From positions 1-64,000 of the forward strand of contig JBALWA010000004.1 of the NCBI GenBank assembly GCA_036960305.1: a stretch of 64,000 nucleotides of DNA, written 5' to 3'. A program made the position numbers and the translations under genes. The DNA comes from JBALVT01 sp036960305 (GTDB lineage: Bacteria > Pseudomonadota > Gammaproteobacteria > Pseudomonadales > Halieaceae). Below, piece by piece: positions 16,788-25,145 of the stretch (the first letter of the stretch is position 1; the number at the start of each line of letters is the position of its first letter). The notes beneath the pieces were generated by a model. The model did no database searches, was not told the DNA's origin, and saw nothing but the letters and a program-made list of their open reading frames with translations.

Positions 16788-17174
16788 ATGCGCCATCGCC
16801 ATAGTGGACGTCAATTAAATAGAAATAGCTCGCACCGTAAGGCCATGTTTCGCAACATGACAGCCTCACTGGTTGAGCACGAACTGATCAAGACCACCTT
16901 GCCCAAAGCCAAGGAACTGCGCGGCTACGCGGAGCCCTTGATCACTCTGGCCAAGACCGACAGCGTTGCCAACCGCAGGCTGGCGTTTGATCGCGTTCGC
17001 GACAAGGCAGTGGTAGGCAAGTTGTTCACCGAACTGGGTCCAAGATACCAGGAGCGTCCGGGTGGTTACATCCGTATCCTCAAGTGCGGCTACCGCACGG
17101 GCGACAAGGCTCCTATGGCCTACGTTGAGTTGGTAGGTCGTCCCCAGCCTGAAGCTGAGACTGACGAAGATTAA
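16788..17174 (+). CDS. rplQ: 50S ribosomal protein L17
   Basis: 128 residues starting MRHRHSGRQLNRNSSHRKAM, the usual L17. Last gene of the alpha operon; a terminator follows at 17203-17227. ATTGGAAAA precedes the ATG. Confidence 0.98.
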   Translation: MRHRHSGRQLNRNSSHRKAMFRNMTASLVEHELIKTTLPKAKELRGYAEPLITLAKTDSVANRRLAFDRVRDKAVVGKLFTELGPRYQERPGGYIRILKCGYRTGDKAPMAYVELVGRPQPEAETDED

Positions 17175-17202
17175 GCAGCACTGATCTTCGAAGAATACCT
17201 TA

Positions 17203-17227
17203 AAGCCGGGCATGTCCCGGCTTTTTT
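17203..17227 (+). terminator. Terminator of the ribosomal protein operons
   Basis: AAGCCGGG (17203-17210) pairs with CCCGGCTT (17216-17223), with six T in all from 17222 to 17227. It ends the alpha operon before the family C palindromes. Confidence 0.92.
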
Positions 17228-17240
17228 GTGGCTGCGGTGC

Positions 17241-17288
17241 GGGGTCAGACCACACTTTCGGTCTTTTTCGAAAGTGTGCTCTGACCCC
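17241..17288. repeat. Family C palindrome, copy 1
   Basis: GGGGTCAGACCACACTTTCG (17241-17260) pairs with its reverse complement at 17269-17288 except for one C-C mismatch at arm position 10. An alternative longer pairing joins GCGGTGCGGGGTC (17234-17246) with 17300-17312, so the region can fold in more than one way. It lies between the rplQ terminator and the convergent uvrA stop. Confidence 0.8.
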
Positions 17289-17330
17289 AGGTTCACTCAG
17301 ACCCCGCACCGCGCGATGTTTGTTCGATCA

Positions 17331-17378
17331 GGGGTCAGAGCACTTTTTCGGTAGAGCTTGAAAAAGTGGTCTGACCCC
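17331..17378. repeat. Family C palindrome, copy 2
   Basis: GGGGTCAGAGCACTTTTTC (17331-17349) pairs with 17360-17378 except for one mismatch, again at arm position 10 but G-G here. The shared part with copy 1 is GGGGTCAGA; the inner arms differ (CACACTTTCG or GCACTTTTTC). It ends ten bases before the uvrA stop codon. Confidence 0.8.
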
Positions 17379-17387
17379 GCACCCTAT

Positions 17388-20258
17388 TCAAGCCGCCTTC
17401 TTGGCAGCTTTCTTACGAGGCTTCTTAACCGCCGTCTTCGCCAACATAGGCCCCAAAAACTCCCCGGTATACGAGCCCTTGGTTTTAGCGACATCCTCAG
17501 GCGTACCCGCGGCAATAATCTGGCCGCCGCCACTGCCGCCCTCGGGCCCCAGGTCGATAACCCAGTCGGCGGTTTTGATGACATCCAGGTTGTGTTCGAT
17601 GATGACAACGGTGTTGCCGTGGTCGCGGAGACGGTGGAGGACTTCCAGCAGCTGTTTGATATCTTCGAAGTGAAGGCCCGTCGTGGGTTCGTCAAGGATG
17701 TAGAGGGTGCTGCCGGTGTCGCGCTTGGATAATTCCTTGGACAACTTGACCCGCTGGGCTTCACCGCCGGAGAGGGTGGTGGCGGCTTGGCCGATGCCGA
17801 TGTAGGACAGGCCAACGTCCATCAGGGTTTGCAGTTTGCGGGCGATGGCGGGTACGGGTTCGAAAAACACCAGAGCGTCCTCGACAGTCATTTCCAGTAC
17901 CTCGTGGATATTCTTGCCCTTGTAGCGGATCTCCAGGGTTTCACGGTTGTAGCGCTTGCCCTTGCAGATGTCACAGGGGACGTAAATGTCGGGCAGGAAG
18001 TGCATCTCGACCTTGGTGACGCCGTCACCCTGACAGGCCTCGCAGCGGCCGCCCTTCACGTTAAAGCTGAAGCGACCTGGCTTGTAGCCCCGGGATCGTG
18101 CTTCCTGGGTGCCGGCAAAGAGCTCCCTGACCGGGGTAAAAATACCGGTGTAGGTGGCGGGATTGGAGCGCGGGGTTCGGCCGATGGGGCTCTGGTCAAT
18201 GTCGATGCACTTGTCGATGTGCTTCATGCCCTTGATCTCTTTGTAGGGTGCGGCGGTCAAGGTGGTGGCGCCGTTGAGTTCGGTGGCGGCCAGGGGGTAC
18301 AGGGTGCTGTTGATCAGGGTGGATTTGCCCGAGCCAGATACCCCGGTGACACAGGTCAGGAGGCCGATAGGGATTTCCAGGTCGACCATTTGCAGGTTGT
18401 TGCCACTGGCGCCGGTGAGTACCAGCTGGCGTTTGCTGTTGTTGGGCGTGCGTTTGGCGGGAATTTCAATTCTCTTGCGGCCGGACAGATAGTCGCCGGT
18501 GAGGGAATTGGTGCTCGCCAGAATGTCGGCCATGGTGCCCTGGGCCACGACCTGGCCACCGTGCACGCCGGCGCCGGGTCCAATGTCGATGACGTGATCA
18601 GCGCTGCGAATGGCATCCTCATCGTGCTCCACTACCAATACGGTATTGCCCAGGTCCCGCAAGTGAATGAGGGTACTCAACAGGCGCTCATTGTCACGCT
18701 GGTGTAGGCCGATGGAGGGTTCATCCAGGATGTACATGACACCCACCAGGCCGGCCCCTATCTGGGAGGCCAGCCGTATGCGCTGTGCCTCGCCACCGGA
18801 CAGGGTTTCAGCGCTGCGGTTCAGGGAGAGGTAGTTCAGGCCAACATCGACCAGAAAGCGGTAGCGGGCACGCAATTCTTTGAGAATCTTGTCGGCAATC
18901 TCGCCCTGTCGGCCTTCCAGCGCCAGATTTTCAAAATAGTCCTGGGCTTCACCGACGGACATATCGGTAATGCTGGGCAGGTTGCGTTCGTCCACAAAGA
19001 CATGGCGGGCATCCCGGCGCAGGCGGGTGCCGTTGCAGTCAGGGCAGGGCTGGGTAGCGAGAAACTTGGCGAGGTCCTCTCGCACAGACTGGGAGTCTGT
19101 ATCCCGGTAACGCCTGTCCATGTTGGGGATAATGCCTTCGAAAGGGTGTGTGCGTTTAAACACATCGCCCCGATCGTTGACGTAGGAAAAGGCAATATCT
19201 TCCTTGCCGCTGCCGGTGAGGATAATGTCGCGATGCTTCTTTTTCAGTTTTTCAAAGGGCGTGTCTATATCAAAGCCATAGTGCTCGGCCAGGGAAGTGA
19301 GCATATGGAAGTAATACACATTGCGCCGGTCCCAGCCGCGTATCGCACCGGCTGCCAGGCTGGCTTCCGGGTGTAGCACAATGCGACCTGAATCAAAGTA
19401 CTGCTTCACGCCCAGGCCGTCGCAACCACTGCAGGCACCAGCGGGGTTGTTGAAGGAAAACAGGCGTGGCTCCAGCTCGTCGATGCTGTGACCGCATTTT
19501 GGGCAGGCGAAACGGGCGGAGAAGCCAATGTCTTCACCGTCGTCATCCATGTAGCTGATCGAGGCCAGGCCATCGGTCAGCCCCAGGGCGGTCTCGAAGG
19601 ACTCTGCAAGCCTGATACCGAGATCATCACGCACCTTGAAGCGGTCTACGACCACTTCCACGCGGTGCTTCTTGTTTTTTTCAAGCTCAGGTACGTCGTC
19701 CAGGTCGGTGACAATACCGTCTATTCTGGCCCGCACGAAGCCTGAAGCACGCAGTTCTTCAAAGACATGCAGGTGCTCGCCCTTGCGGTCCCGGATTACC
19801 GGCGCCAGTAGCATCAATTTGCTGCCTGCGGGCAGTGCGAGTACGGTGTCGACCATTTGGGAGACCGTTTGTGCCCTGAGATTGACGTTGTGGTCCGGGC
19901 AGCGAGGCTCGCCTACCCGGGCAAACAGCAGCCGCAGGTAATCATAAATTTCTGTGATGGTTCCCACCGTGGAGCGCGGGTTGTGAGAGGTGGACTTCTG
20001 TTCGATCGAGATGGCCGGAGACAGGCCCTCGATGTGGTCCATGTCCGGCTTCTCCATCATGGAGAGGAACTGTCGGGCATAGGTGGAAAGGGACTCCACG
20101 TAGCGTCGTTGGCCCTCGGCATACAGGGTGTCGAACGCCAGCGAGGATTTACCCGATCCCGACAGGCCGGTGATGACCACCAGTTGGTCCCGGGGGATAT
20201 CCAGATCAATGTTTTTGAGGTTGTGCGTGCGCGCGCCGCGCACCTGAATCGTCTTCAT
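17388..20258 (-). CDS. uvrA: UvrABC excinuclease subunit A
   Basis: 956 residues of a tandem ABC ATPase that finds DNA damage in nucleotide excision repair. The first Walker A is GLSGSGKSSL at 31-40, the second GVSGSGKSTL near 640; both LSGGEAQRI/LSGGEAQRV signatures are present, with zinc sites CPKCGHSIDELEP and CEACQGDG...CDICKG. The C terminus is lysine and alanine rich (KKPRKKAAKKAA), a little longer than in E. coli (940). It is divergent from the MFS gene; no clear LexA box was found upstream. Confidence 0.98.
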   Translation of the reverse strand: MKTIQVRGARTHNLKNIDLDIPRDQLVVITGLSGSGKSSLAFDTLYAEGQRRYVESLSTYARQFLSMMEKPDMDHIEGLSPAISIEQKSTSHNPRSTVGTITEIYDYLRLLFARVGEPRCPDHNVNLRAQTVSQMVDTVLALPAGSKLMLLAPVIRDRKGEHLHVFEELRASGFVRARIDGIVTDLDDVPELEKNKKHRVEVVVDRFKVRDDLGIRLAESFETALGLTDGLASISYMDDDGEDIGFSARFACPKCGHSIDELEPRLFSFNNPAGACSGCDGLGVKQYFDSGRIVLHPEASLAAGAIRGWDRRNVYYFHMLTSLAEHYGFDIDTPFEKLKKKHRDIILTGSGKEDIAFSYVNDRGDVFKRTHPFEGIIPNMDRRYRDTDSQSVREDLAKFLATQPCPDCNGTRLRRDARHVFVDERNLPSITDMSVGEAQDYFENLALEGRQGEIADKILKELRARYRFLVDVGLNYLSLNRSAETLSGGEAQRIRLASQIGAGLVGVMYILDEPSIGLHQRDNERLLSTLIHLRDLGNTVLVVEHDEDAIRSADHVIDIGPGAGVHGGQVVAQGTMADILASTNSLTGDYLSGRKRIEIPAKRTPNNSKRQLVLTGASGNNLQMVDLEIPIGLLTCVTGVSGSGKSTLINSTLYPLAATELNGATTLTAAPYKEIKGMKHIDKCIDIDQSPIGRTPRSNPATYTGIFTPVRELFAGTQEARSRGYKPGRFSFNVKGGRCEACQGDGVTKVEMHFLPDIYVPCDICKGKRYNRETLEIRYKGKNIHEVLEMTVEDALVFFEPVPAIARKLQTLMDVGLSYIGIGQAATTLSGGEAQRVKLSKELSKRDTGSTLYILDEPTTGLHFEDIKQLLEVLHRLRDHGNTVVIIEHNLDVIKTADWVIDLGPEGGSGGGQIIAAGTPEDVAKTKGSYTGEFLGPMLAKTAVKKPRKKAAKKAA

Positions 20259-20440
20259 GGGCCACCTGATATTGCTATATTGCGAACAACAGAGCAGTAT
20301 ACTGAGCGGGGCACGCGAGGCAAAGCAAGATTGTCGCTAATGCCCTTTCTGGTGAGTACGGATACCCTGAAACCGGTGAAACTGGTATCATGCGCGCGTA
20401 TTCTCGAAGACCTGCCTTTTTTGTGATAACTGAACATCCC

Positions 20441-21640
20441 ATGAATGCGCTGGAACGGCGCTCTGTCAGTTCGCTTGCGCTGCTTTACAGCTTTCGCATG
20501 CTCGGCCTGTTTATGGTCCTGCCGCTGCTCGCCCTGTATGCAGGCGATTTCCCCGATGCCAGCCCGGCCCAGATAGGCCTCGCCCTGGGTATCTATGGTC
20601 TCACGCAGGCCCTGCTACAAATTCCTTTCGGCTGGCTCTCTGACAGGGTTGGGCGCAAGCCCGTGATTGTGGGCGGGTTGTTGGTGTTTGCCCTGGGCAG
20701 TGTCGTGGCTGCGATGGCGGACAGTATGGACGGCATTGTGCTGGGCAGGGCCCTGCAGGGCGCCGGGGCGATTGCCAGTACGACCATGGCGCTGCTGGCA
20801 GATTTGACCCGGGATGAACAGCGAACCAAGGCCATGGCCGTGGTGGGTATGAGTATCGGCTTATCTTTTGCGGTGGCGCTGGTCCTCGGGCCTGTTGTGG
20901 CTGCAGCATGGGGGCTGTCTGCGGTGTTTTATCTTACGGCGGTACTGGCGATTGCGGGCATCGTACTGGTGATCGTGCGGGTGCCCAGTCCCGAGCCAAC
21001 CGCAGCTGTTAACCGCCACGAGGATGCCGGTGCCGAACCGGGACTGTTGGCTCGCAGCTTTCGCGATATTGGCCTGGCGCGCCTCAATCTGGGTGTGTTC
21101 GTGCTGCACTTCATTCTTATGGCCAGCTTCCTGGTGGTGCCTCGACTGCTGGAGTCCACTGCCGGTGTTGCCCGGGAGCAGCACTGGCAGGTCTACCTGA
21201 TAGCACTGGTACTGTCGGTGTTGGCGATGTTGCCACTGATGCGGACGGCGGAGCGCGGTGGTCGCCCGCAACAGATGTTCATGCTGGGTATCGGGCTGGT
21301 CCTGGTCTCTCTCGTGCTGCTGGGTTTTATGCATCAGGCGGCCGTGGTCTATTTTGCCCTGTGGTTATTTTTTACCGGCTTTAATTATCTCGAGGCCACC
21401 TTGCCCTCACTGGTCAGTAAAACAGTCTTTGCCGGTGGCAAGGGCACGGCGCTGGGAATTTACTCCAGTTGCCAGTTTCTTGGGGCCTTTGCCGGCGGTG
21501 CCGGCGGCGGCTGGATATTGCAGTATGGGTCGACAAGCGCGCTGTTTTTCACCTGTATTGCACTGGCGCTACTGTGGCTCTGGGTAGCCAGGCCCATGGG
21601 TCTGGTGCCGCTGGACTCTGTGGCTGTACCGGACCGTTGA
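20441..21640 (+). CDS. MFS transporter (YajR-like, without C-terminal domain)
   Basis: About 399 residues with twelve hydrophobic segments. The A-like motif GWLSDRVGRKPVIVGG lies between helices 2 and 3, and the start RMLGLFMVLPLLALY is typical of the YajR subgroup of drug:H+ antiporters. E. coli YajR has an extra cytosolic ferredoxin-like domain, absent here. The ATG at 20441 gives the family N terminus (MNALERRSVSSLALLYSFR); an in-frame ATG at 20390 would add 17 residues. The uvrA-MFS-ssb order is also found in Pseudomonas. Substrate unknown. Confidence 0.85.
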   Translation: MNALERRSVSSLALLYSFRMLGLFMVLPLLALYAGDFPDASPAQIGLALGIYGLTQALLQIPFGWLSDRVGRKPVIVGGLLVFALGSVVAAMADSMDGIVLGRALQGAGAIASTTMALLADLTRDEQRTKAMAVVGMSIGLSFAVALVLGPVVAAAWGLSAVFYLTAVLAIAGIVLVIVRVPSPEPTAAVNRHEDAGAEPGLLARSFRDIGLARLNLGVFVLHFILMASFLVVPRLLESTAGVAREQHWQVYLIALVLSVLAMLPLMRTAERGGRPQQMFMLGIGLVLVSLVLLGFMHQAAVVYFALWLFFTGFNYLEATLPSLVSKTVFAGGKGTALGIYSSCQFLGAFAGGAGGGWILQYGSTSALFFTCIALALLWLWVARPMGLVPLDSVAVPDR

Positions 21641-21777
21641 AGGCCCTGGCTTGAACGCCTGTATTTGATCGACTTTGGTGGCCAATGCTGTCGCATTTGG
21701 CAGGCGGGGTTGCTATAGTTGATCGTTCGAAAGTTGTTTTTTTATCCGTCTAATTATTTAAGAAATGAGGAATTTTC

Positions 21778-22323
21778 ATGGCATCACGGGGTGTGAACAA
21801 AGTAATTCTGGTCGGCAATCTGGGTAATGATCCCGAGTCCCGTTTCCTGCCTTCCGGCGGCGCTGTGACCAATATTACAGTGGCGACTTCCGAGACCTGG
21901 AAGGACAAACAGACCGGCCAGCCGCAAGAGCGAACCGAGTGGCACCGGGTGGTGTTTTTTAATCGCCTGGCAGAGATCGCCAACGAGTATCTGCACAAGG
22001 GTTCCAAGGTTTATCTTGAAGGCTCACTGCGCACACGTAAGTGGCAGGACAAGCAAACCGGAGCCGATCGTTACTCCACTGAAATTGTCGCTGGCGAGAT
22101 GCAAATGCTGGACAGCCGTGGCGGCGGTCAGGGTGGTGGTCAAGGCGGCGGCCAATCTCAACAGGGCGGCGGTCAATCCGGTGGGGGAGGCGGCTACCAG
22201 CAGCCCCAGGGCGATTACAACCAGGGCGGGCCTGCAGCGGCACCCTCAGGTGGCCAGGGCCAGGCACCCGGCGGCGCACCGGCAGGCGATTTTGGCGACT
22301 TCAATGACGATATCCCGTTCTAG
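21778..22323 (+). CDS. ssb: Single-stranded DNA-binding protein
   Basis: 181 residues: an OB-fold (about 1-112; MASRGVNKVILVGNLGNDPE), a low-complexity Gly-Gln linker (about 117-165) and the acidic tip DFNDDIPF that recruits repair and replication partners. The linker is longer and more glycine rich than in many SSBs. AATGAGGAATTTTC precedes the ATG. A terminator follows. Confidence 0.97.
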   Translation: MASRGVNKVILVGNLGNDPESRFLPSGGAVTNITVATSETWKDKQTGQPQERTEWHRVVFFNRLAEIANEYLHKGSKVYLEGSLRTRKWQDKQTGADRYSTEIVAGEMQMLDSRGGGQGGGQGGGQSQQGGGQSGGGGGYQQPQGDYNQGGPAAAPSGGQGQAPGGAPAGDFGDFNDDIPF

Positions 22324-22371
22324 CGGACACAATAAGTTAAACACTGGAATTACCGCCTGGTAATTCTTTCA

Positions 22372-22397
22372 GAGGCCCCTTTTTAAGGGGCTTTTTT
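22372..22397 (+). terminator. Terminator after ssb
   Basis: GCCCCT (22375-22380) pairs with AGGGGC (22386-22391) and T6 follows. A second inverted repeat (GAATTACC...GGTAATTC, 22347-22366) stands just before it. Confidence 0.88.
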
Positions 22398-22470
22398 CGT
22401 TTCATCTGTTCGAGAAACCAGCGAACAAGCTGTACCCACCTTTAACGCTACTACTTATGGCTATAACACC

Positions 22471-23070
22471 TCATAGGGGCCAAAGCACCGGGTACAGTGA
22501 TGCAATCAACAGCAGGGCCATGCTACCGTTAAAGGCCCGCAGTCTGGTCGTGCTGGTTAACAGGCTGCGCACAGGCTGGCCCAGCAGCGTCCATAGGCTG
22601 ACAGAGGGCAGATTGATCGCACCGAATATGACAGCCACCAGCGCCACAGCGGCAAAGGATGTTGATGGGGCGTAGACACTGATTGCTGTGACGGCCATCG
22701 TCCAGGCCTTGGGGTTTACCCACTGAAATAAGACTGCCTGCATAAACGTCACCGGCCCCCCCCTGGGGGCTGTGTTCGCTGCCGGAATTGCCGATGTGGC
22801 AATTTTTTTCGCAAGATAGAGCAGGTATAAGACGCTGACAACTTTCAGGACTGTGTAGCTTTCAGGAAACCAGTCGAAAACCTGCATAATGCCAATGCCG
22901 ACCAGAACCACCATCAGGGTGAACCCCAGGGCGACACCGAGCAAGTGTGGCACGGTTCGCCTGAAGCCGAAATTCACGCCGGAGCTCATCAACATAATAT
23001 TGTTGGGTCCCGGAGTGATGGAGGACACAAGGGCAAAAGCGGCCAGGGCGGTGAGAATTTCCAGGTTCAT
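22471..23070 (-). CDS. LysE/RhtB-family amino acid exporter
   Basis: 199 residues with about six hydrophobic segments and the LysE-family N-terminal signature ITPGPNNIM (18-26) plus FGFRRTVPHLLGV. Members export amino acids or their analogues through the inner membrane. It is divergent from an Lrp/AsnC regulator 102 bases away, a common pairing in which the regulator controls the exporter; the substrate is not evident. Confidence 0.88.
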   Translation of the reverse strand: MNLEILTALAAFALVSSITPGPNNIMLMSSGVNFGFRRTVPHLLGVALGFTLMVVLVGIGIMQVFDWFPESYTVLKVVSVLYLLYLAKKIATSAIPAANTAPRGGPVTFMQAVLFQWVNPKAWTMAVTAISVYAPSTSFAAVALVAVIFGAINLPSVSLWTLLGQPVRSLLTSTTRLRAFNGSMALLLIASLYPVLWPL

Positions 23071-23172
23071 AAGGTGTCTCCGGTTGCGTTCAATGTTGCC
23101 AACACGATAAACGACTTTTCAGGCAAGGTGCTTGCGTGTATTGTTTGATTTTGTCTCTGGGCGCAATAAATT

Positions 23173-23622
23173 ATGAAAAAAGACAGGTATAACGAAAGTA
23201 TATTGCGTGAGCTCAAAAATAACGGCCGGATTACCAATGCTGACCTGGCTGAAAAGGTCGGCTTATCACCCTCCGCCTGCCTACGCAGGGTTCAGGAGCT
23301 GGAGCTGGAAGGGGTTATCACGGGCTATAAGGCGATCTATGACCGCCACAAGCTAGGGGTGGGGTTTATCGCCTTTGTCACTGTTGGCCTGTCGGAGCAT
23401 ACCAAGGCGGCGCAACAGGCATTCGAGCAGGCCATTGTCCGGTCTCAGGAAGTGCTGGAGTGTCATAATGTGACCGGTTCCTACGAATATATACTGCGGG
23501 TTGAGGCACAGGACCTGATAGCGTACAAGACATTCCATACGGACGTGCTGGGGGATATTCCCCAGGTGGCGACCATTTCAACCCATGTGGTGATGGAGTC
23601 GGTTAAGGACGAGCGGGCTTGA
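23173..23622 (+). CDS. Lrp/AsnC-family transcriptional regulator
   Basis: 149 residues: a winged HTH (about 5-55; NADLAEKVGLSPSACLRRVQ) and a RAM ligand-binding domain (about 65-145). The protein probably senses an amino acid and controls the divergent LysE-type exporter; the shared control region is 23071-23172. The ATG at 23173 has no strong ribosome site (GGGCGCAATAAATT). Confidence 0.88.
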   Translation: MKKDRYNESILRELKNNGRITNADLAEKVGLSPSACLRRVQELELEGVITGYKAIYDRHKLGVGFIAFVTVGLSEHTKAAQQAFEQAIVRSQEVLECHNVTGSYEYILRVEAQDLIAYKTFHTDVLGDIPQVATISTHVVMESVKDERA

Positions 23623-23727
23623 AGTTGGCCATGGTAAAGCGTTGGGTGAATGAGAAATCGCGTGGCATTTCTGATAGTGTTGGCACCCTCAGGCTGTCAC
23701 TCGGCCACGGACAAGCATAGGCGATAA

Positions 23728-24588
23728 GTGCGCGTACTCATTATAGGTTCGGAAACACCGGTTGGTCGGTCCCTGCAGGACTTTTTACGCCGCCGGGGGC
23801 GGCATGTGGAAGTGCTGGCGACCACAGACTGTCGATGGAAAAGCGAGCGCCAGACCAAGAAGGCCCTGGTTCGCGCGGCTTGCGAGTTCGTGGTGGACGC
23901 CCGTATTGAAGCCGCAGCCGATGGGGGTGTACCCATCCATGATATCGACCTTAACCGAACGCGCTGGCTTGCCAGGGCGTGCCAAAAGAACAAATTCACC
24001 TACCTGTATCTCTCCACCTCCCGTGTGTTTTCCGGCGGCCTCGATCGTTTGTATACGGAAGAGGATTACCCCGACAACGAGGAGGGCCTGGGCGAAATAC
24101 TGTTTCAGGCCGAATCCTTTATACGGGATCACTGTGAACAACATATCATTTTGCGGCTGGGGCCGGTTTTCTCTCACCGGGGTATTAATGTAATGACCCA
24201 CATGCTGGGTCAACTCATGGAGGGCGGAACCCTGTTGCTGGAGAATCAACTGCGGGGTTGTCCGGTGGCGGCGGATGACGCTGCCCGGGTGATATCGGGC
24301 CTGCTCGATCAATTCAGTACCGGCGCGGAAAACTGGGGTATCTACCATTACTGCAGTTCTGACTCGACCAACTGTTATGAATTTGCCGAGGTGCTATTGG
24401 CATCTGCATCACAATTTTCGGATTTATCGGCCGGCGCGGTGGAGTTGGTTCGCCACGAAGATCCGCAGACCCCATTCAACCGCTCGCTGAACTGTTCGCG
24501 TCTGCGCAATACCTTTGCCATTAAACAAAACCCCTGGCGGGGGACTATTGCCGACGCGGTAAAATGTTATTTTGAATTGCGACTTTAA
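23728..24588 (+). CDS. RmlD-like NAD(P)-binding protein with degenerate active site
   Basis: 286 residues with the fold of dTDP-4-dehydrorhamnose reductase (RmlD): N-terminal MRVLIIGSETPVGRSLQDFL and STSRVFSGG at about 96-104. Where RmlD has the catalytic YGxTK, this protein reads LGEIL (121-125): both the Tyr and the Lys are Leu, while the Gly stays. The coenzyme loop (IGSETPVG) keeps two of three glycines. So it is unlikely to work as an ordinary reductase and may be structural or regulatory. Starts with GTG at 23728. It is 14 bases upstream of moaB and may be cotranscribed with moaB-moeA. Confidence 0.7.
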   Translation: MRVLIIGSETPVGRSLQDFLRRRGRHVEVLATTDCRWKSERQTKKALVRAACEFVVDARIEAAADGGVPIHDIDLNRTRWLARACQKNKFTYLYLSTSRVFSGGLDRLYTEEDYPDNEEGLGEILFQAESFIRDHCEQHIILRLGPVFSHRGINVMTHMLGQLMEGGTLLLENQLRGCPVAADDAARVISGLLDQFSTGAENWGIYHYCSSDSTNCYEFAEVLLASASQFSDLSAGAVELVRHEDPQTPFNRSLNCSRLRNTFAIKQNPWRGTIADAVKCYFELRL

Positions 24589-24602
24589 AAGAGGAAATAC
24601 CC

Positions 24603-25145
24603 ATGGCTAAAGCCACGGACGAAATAGCGCAGCCTTTGGCTGTCGCCGTGCTGACGGTGTCCGATACCCGCACTGAGGAAAGTGACACCTCCGGGCAATA
24701 CCTGGTCACGGCACTGGAAGCAGCGGGCCACAGCGCAACAGACAAACGTATTGTTATTGACGATATCTACCAGATCCGGGCGGAGCTCTCCCGGTGGATC
24801 GCCAACGCGGATATCCATGCGATTATGATTACCGGCGGAACGGGCTTTTCGGGCAGGGATTCTACGCCAGAGGCTGTCAGGCCACTGTTCGATAAAGAAG
24901 TAGATGGTTTTGGTGAAGTGTTCAGAACCCTGTCCTATCAGGAAATAGGGTCTTCTACGGTACAGTCACGGGCACTGGCAGGCTTTGCCAATGGTACCGT
25001 GATTTTCTGCATGCCCGGTTCTACCGGCGCCTGCCGCACCGCCTGGGAAGGTATTATTCGCGATCAATTGGACAGCAGCTATCGGCCCTGCAACTTTGTC
25101 GGTGTCATGCGGGTGTTTGGCAGTGAAGGGGCCCAGGGGCATTGA
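24603..25145 (+). CDS. moaB: Molybdenum cofactor biosynthesis protein MoaB
   Basis: 180 residues of the MogA/MoaB family, which adenylates or binds molybdopterin in cytosol. The signatures SDTR (20-23) and TGGTGFSGRDSTPEA (about 78-92) are present. AAGAGGAAATACCC precedes the ATG. The stop codon overlaps the TTG start of moeA. Confidence 0.93.
   Translation: MAKATDEIAQPLAVAVLTVSDTRTEESDTSGQYLVTALEAAGHSATDKRIVIDDIYQIRAELSRWIANADIHAIMITGGTGFSGRDSTPEAVRPLFDKEVDGFGEVFRTLSYQEIGSSTVQSRALAGFANGTVIFCMPGSTGACRTAWEGIIRDQLDSSYRPCNFVGVMRVFGSEGAQGH

Noticed and set aside
17787..18707. A 306-codon open frame antisense to uvrA
   Set aside because: GC-rich shadow of a conserved coding frame; composition (Gly, Val, Ala rich) is typical of antisense frames.
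20259..20330. LexA box upstream of uvrA
   Set aside because: No CTGT-N8-ACAG is present. There is only a 10-base palindrome CAGTATACTG, which is not a known LexA form.
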